This document shows positions 63,949 through 64,000 of a stretch of DNA of 64,000 nucleotides, one piece after another. Source of the DNA: Amoebophrya sp. A120 (lineage: Eukaryota; Sar; Dinophyceae; Syndiniales; Amoebophryaceae); NCBI GenBank assembly GCA_905178155.1, contig CAJINV010000002.1, positions 11,014,634 through 11,078,633 of the forward strand, written 5' to 3'. Numbering within the stretch: the stretch's first letter is position 1; the number at the start of each line of letters is the position of its first letter. The notes beneath the pieces are model-generated. The model saw nothing but the letters and a program-made list of their open reading frames with translations. It was not told the origin of the DNA and searched no databases. Made by a program: the position numbers and the translations under genes.

Positions 63949-64000
63949 GAAAGTAGTCACCAGCCACGCATCTTCCGGTCCTGGTGCTAATCTTACTACA

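Noticed and set aside
1-64000. tRNA, rRNA, CRISPR arrays, bacterial operons and ribosome binding sites
   Set aside because: No cloverleaf, rRNA core words or direct-repeat/spacer arrays were recognised by eye. The spliced genes make the sequence eukaryotic. A tRNA scan was not possible here.

Overview
This is a eukaryotic nuclear window. It has protein genes with short spliced introns, long disordered Ser/Ala/Gln-rich proteins, an exostosin-type glycosyltransferase, a very large LINE-like retroelement, satellite arrays and no operon structure. The introns are the strongest lineage clue. Many are about 140-310 bp, carry terminal inverted repeats (TIRs), sit between small direct repeats, and several end in the mirror image of their own 5' end (GTAT...ATAC or ATAAC) instead of AG. 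This is the pattern of introner elements, which I know best from dinoflagellates, especially parasitic Syndiniales such as Amoebophrya. That assignment is inference; no rRNA or other marker gene is present to prove it.

Layout. 1-3.2 kb: hairpin repeats, a 965 bp segment framed by a 31 bp direct repeat, a small two-exon gene (1887-2458) and a 694 bp block with inverted ends. 3.26-6.23 kb: a disordered protein. 7.3-9.8 kb: a polytopic membrane protein split by a classic TIR intron. 10.3-24.8 kb: a tandem segmental duplication carrying two five-exon exostosin-like (GT47) genes, copy A (11697-17226) and copy B (22407-24771). All intron positions are conserved, but each copy has its own large repeat insertions, in intron 2 of A and in the upstream region of B. 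26-30.7 kb: a poorly resolved multi-exon region ending in a long exon for a membrane-anchored protein with a possible GIDE/MUL1-like domain. 31.0-42.3 kb: a giant LINE-like element (zinc fingers, APE-type endonuclease, reverse transcriptase, RNase H-like tail) whose two long reading frames are in phase and separated by one TAG, with a 247 bp tandem repeat at its 3' end. 42.6-59.7 kb: host genes, mostly disordered or coiled-coil proteins of unknown function, one with another TIR intron. 60.0-62.2 kb: three abutting tandem arrays of unrelated sequence. 62.2-64 kb: almost empty, with a possible first exon at 63835.

Two themes run through the window. First, TIR introns sit inside otherwise normal genes, and splicing them out restores conserved protein sequence; the duplicated exostosin pair gives independent proof of the exon boundaries. 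Second, repeat-rich segments of about 1-2.8 kb are bounded by unusually long direct repeats (31-54 bp). The A/B gene pair acts as a natural filled/empty comparison for three of these. No tRNA, rRNA, CRISPR array or bacterial-type regulation was seen.
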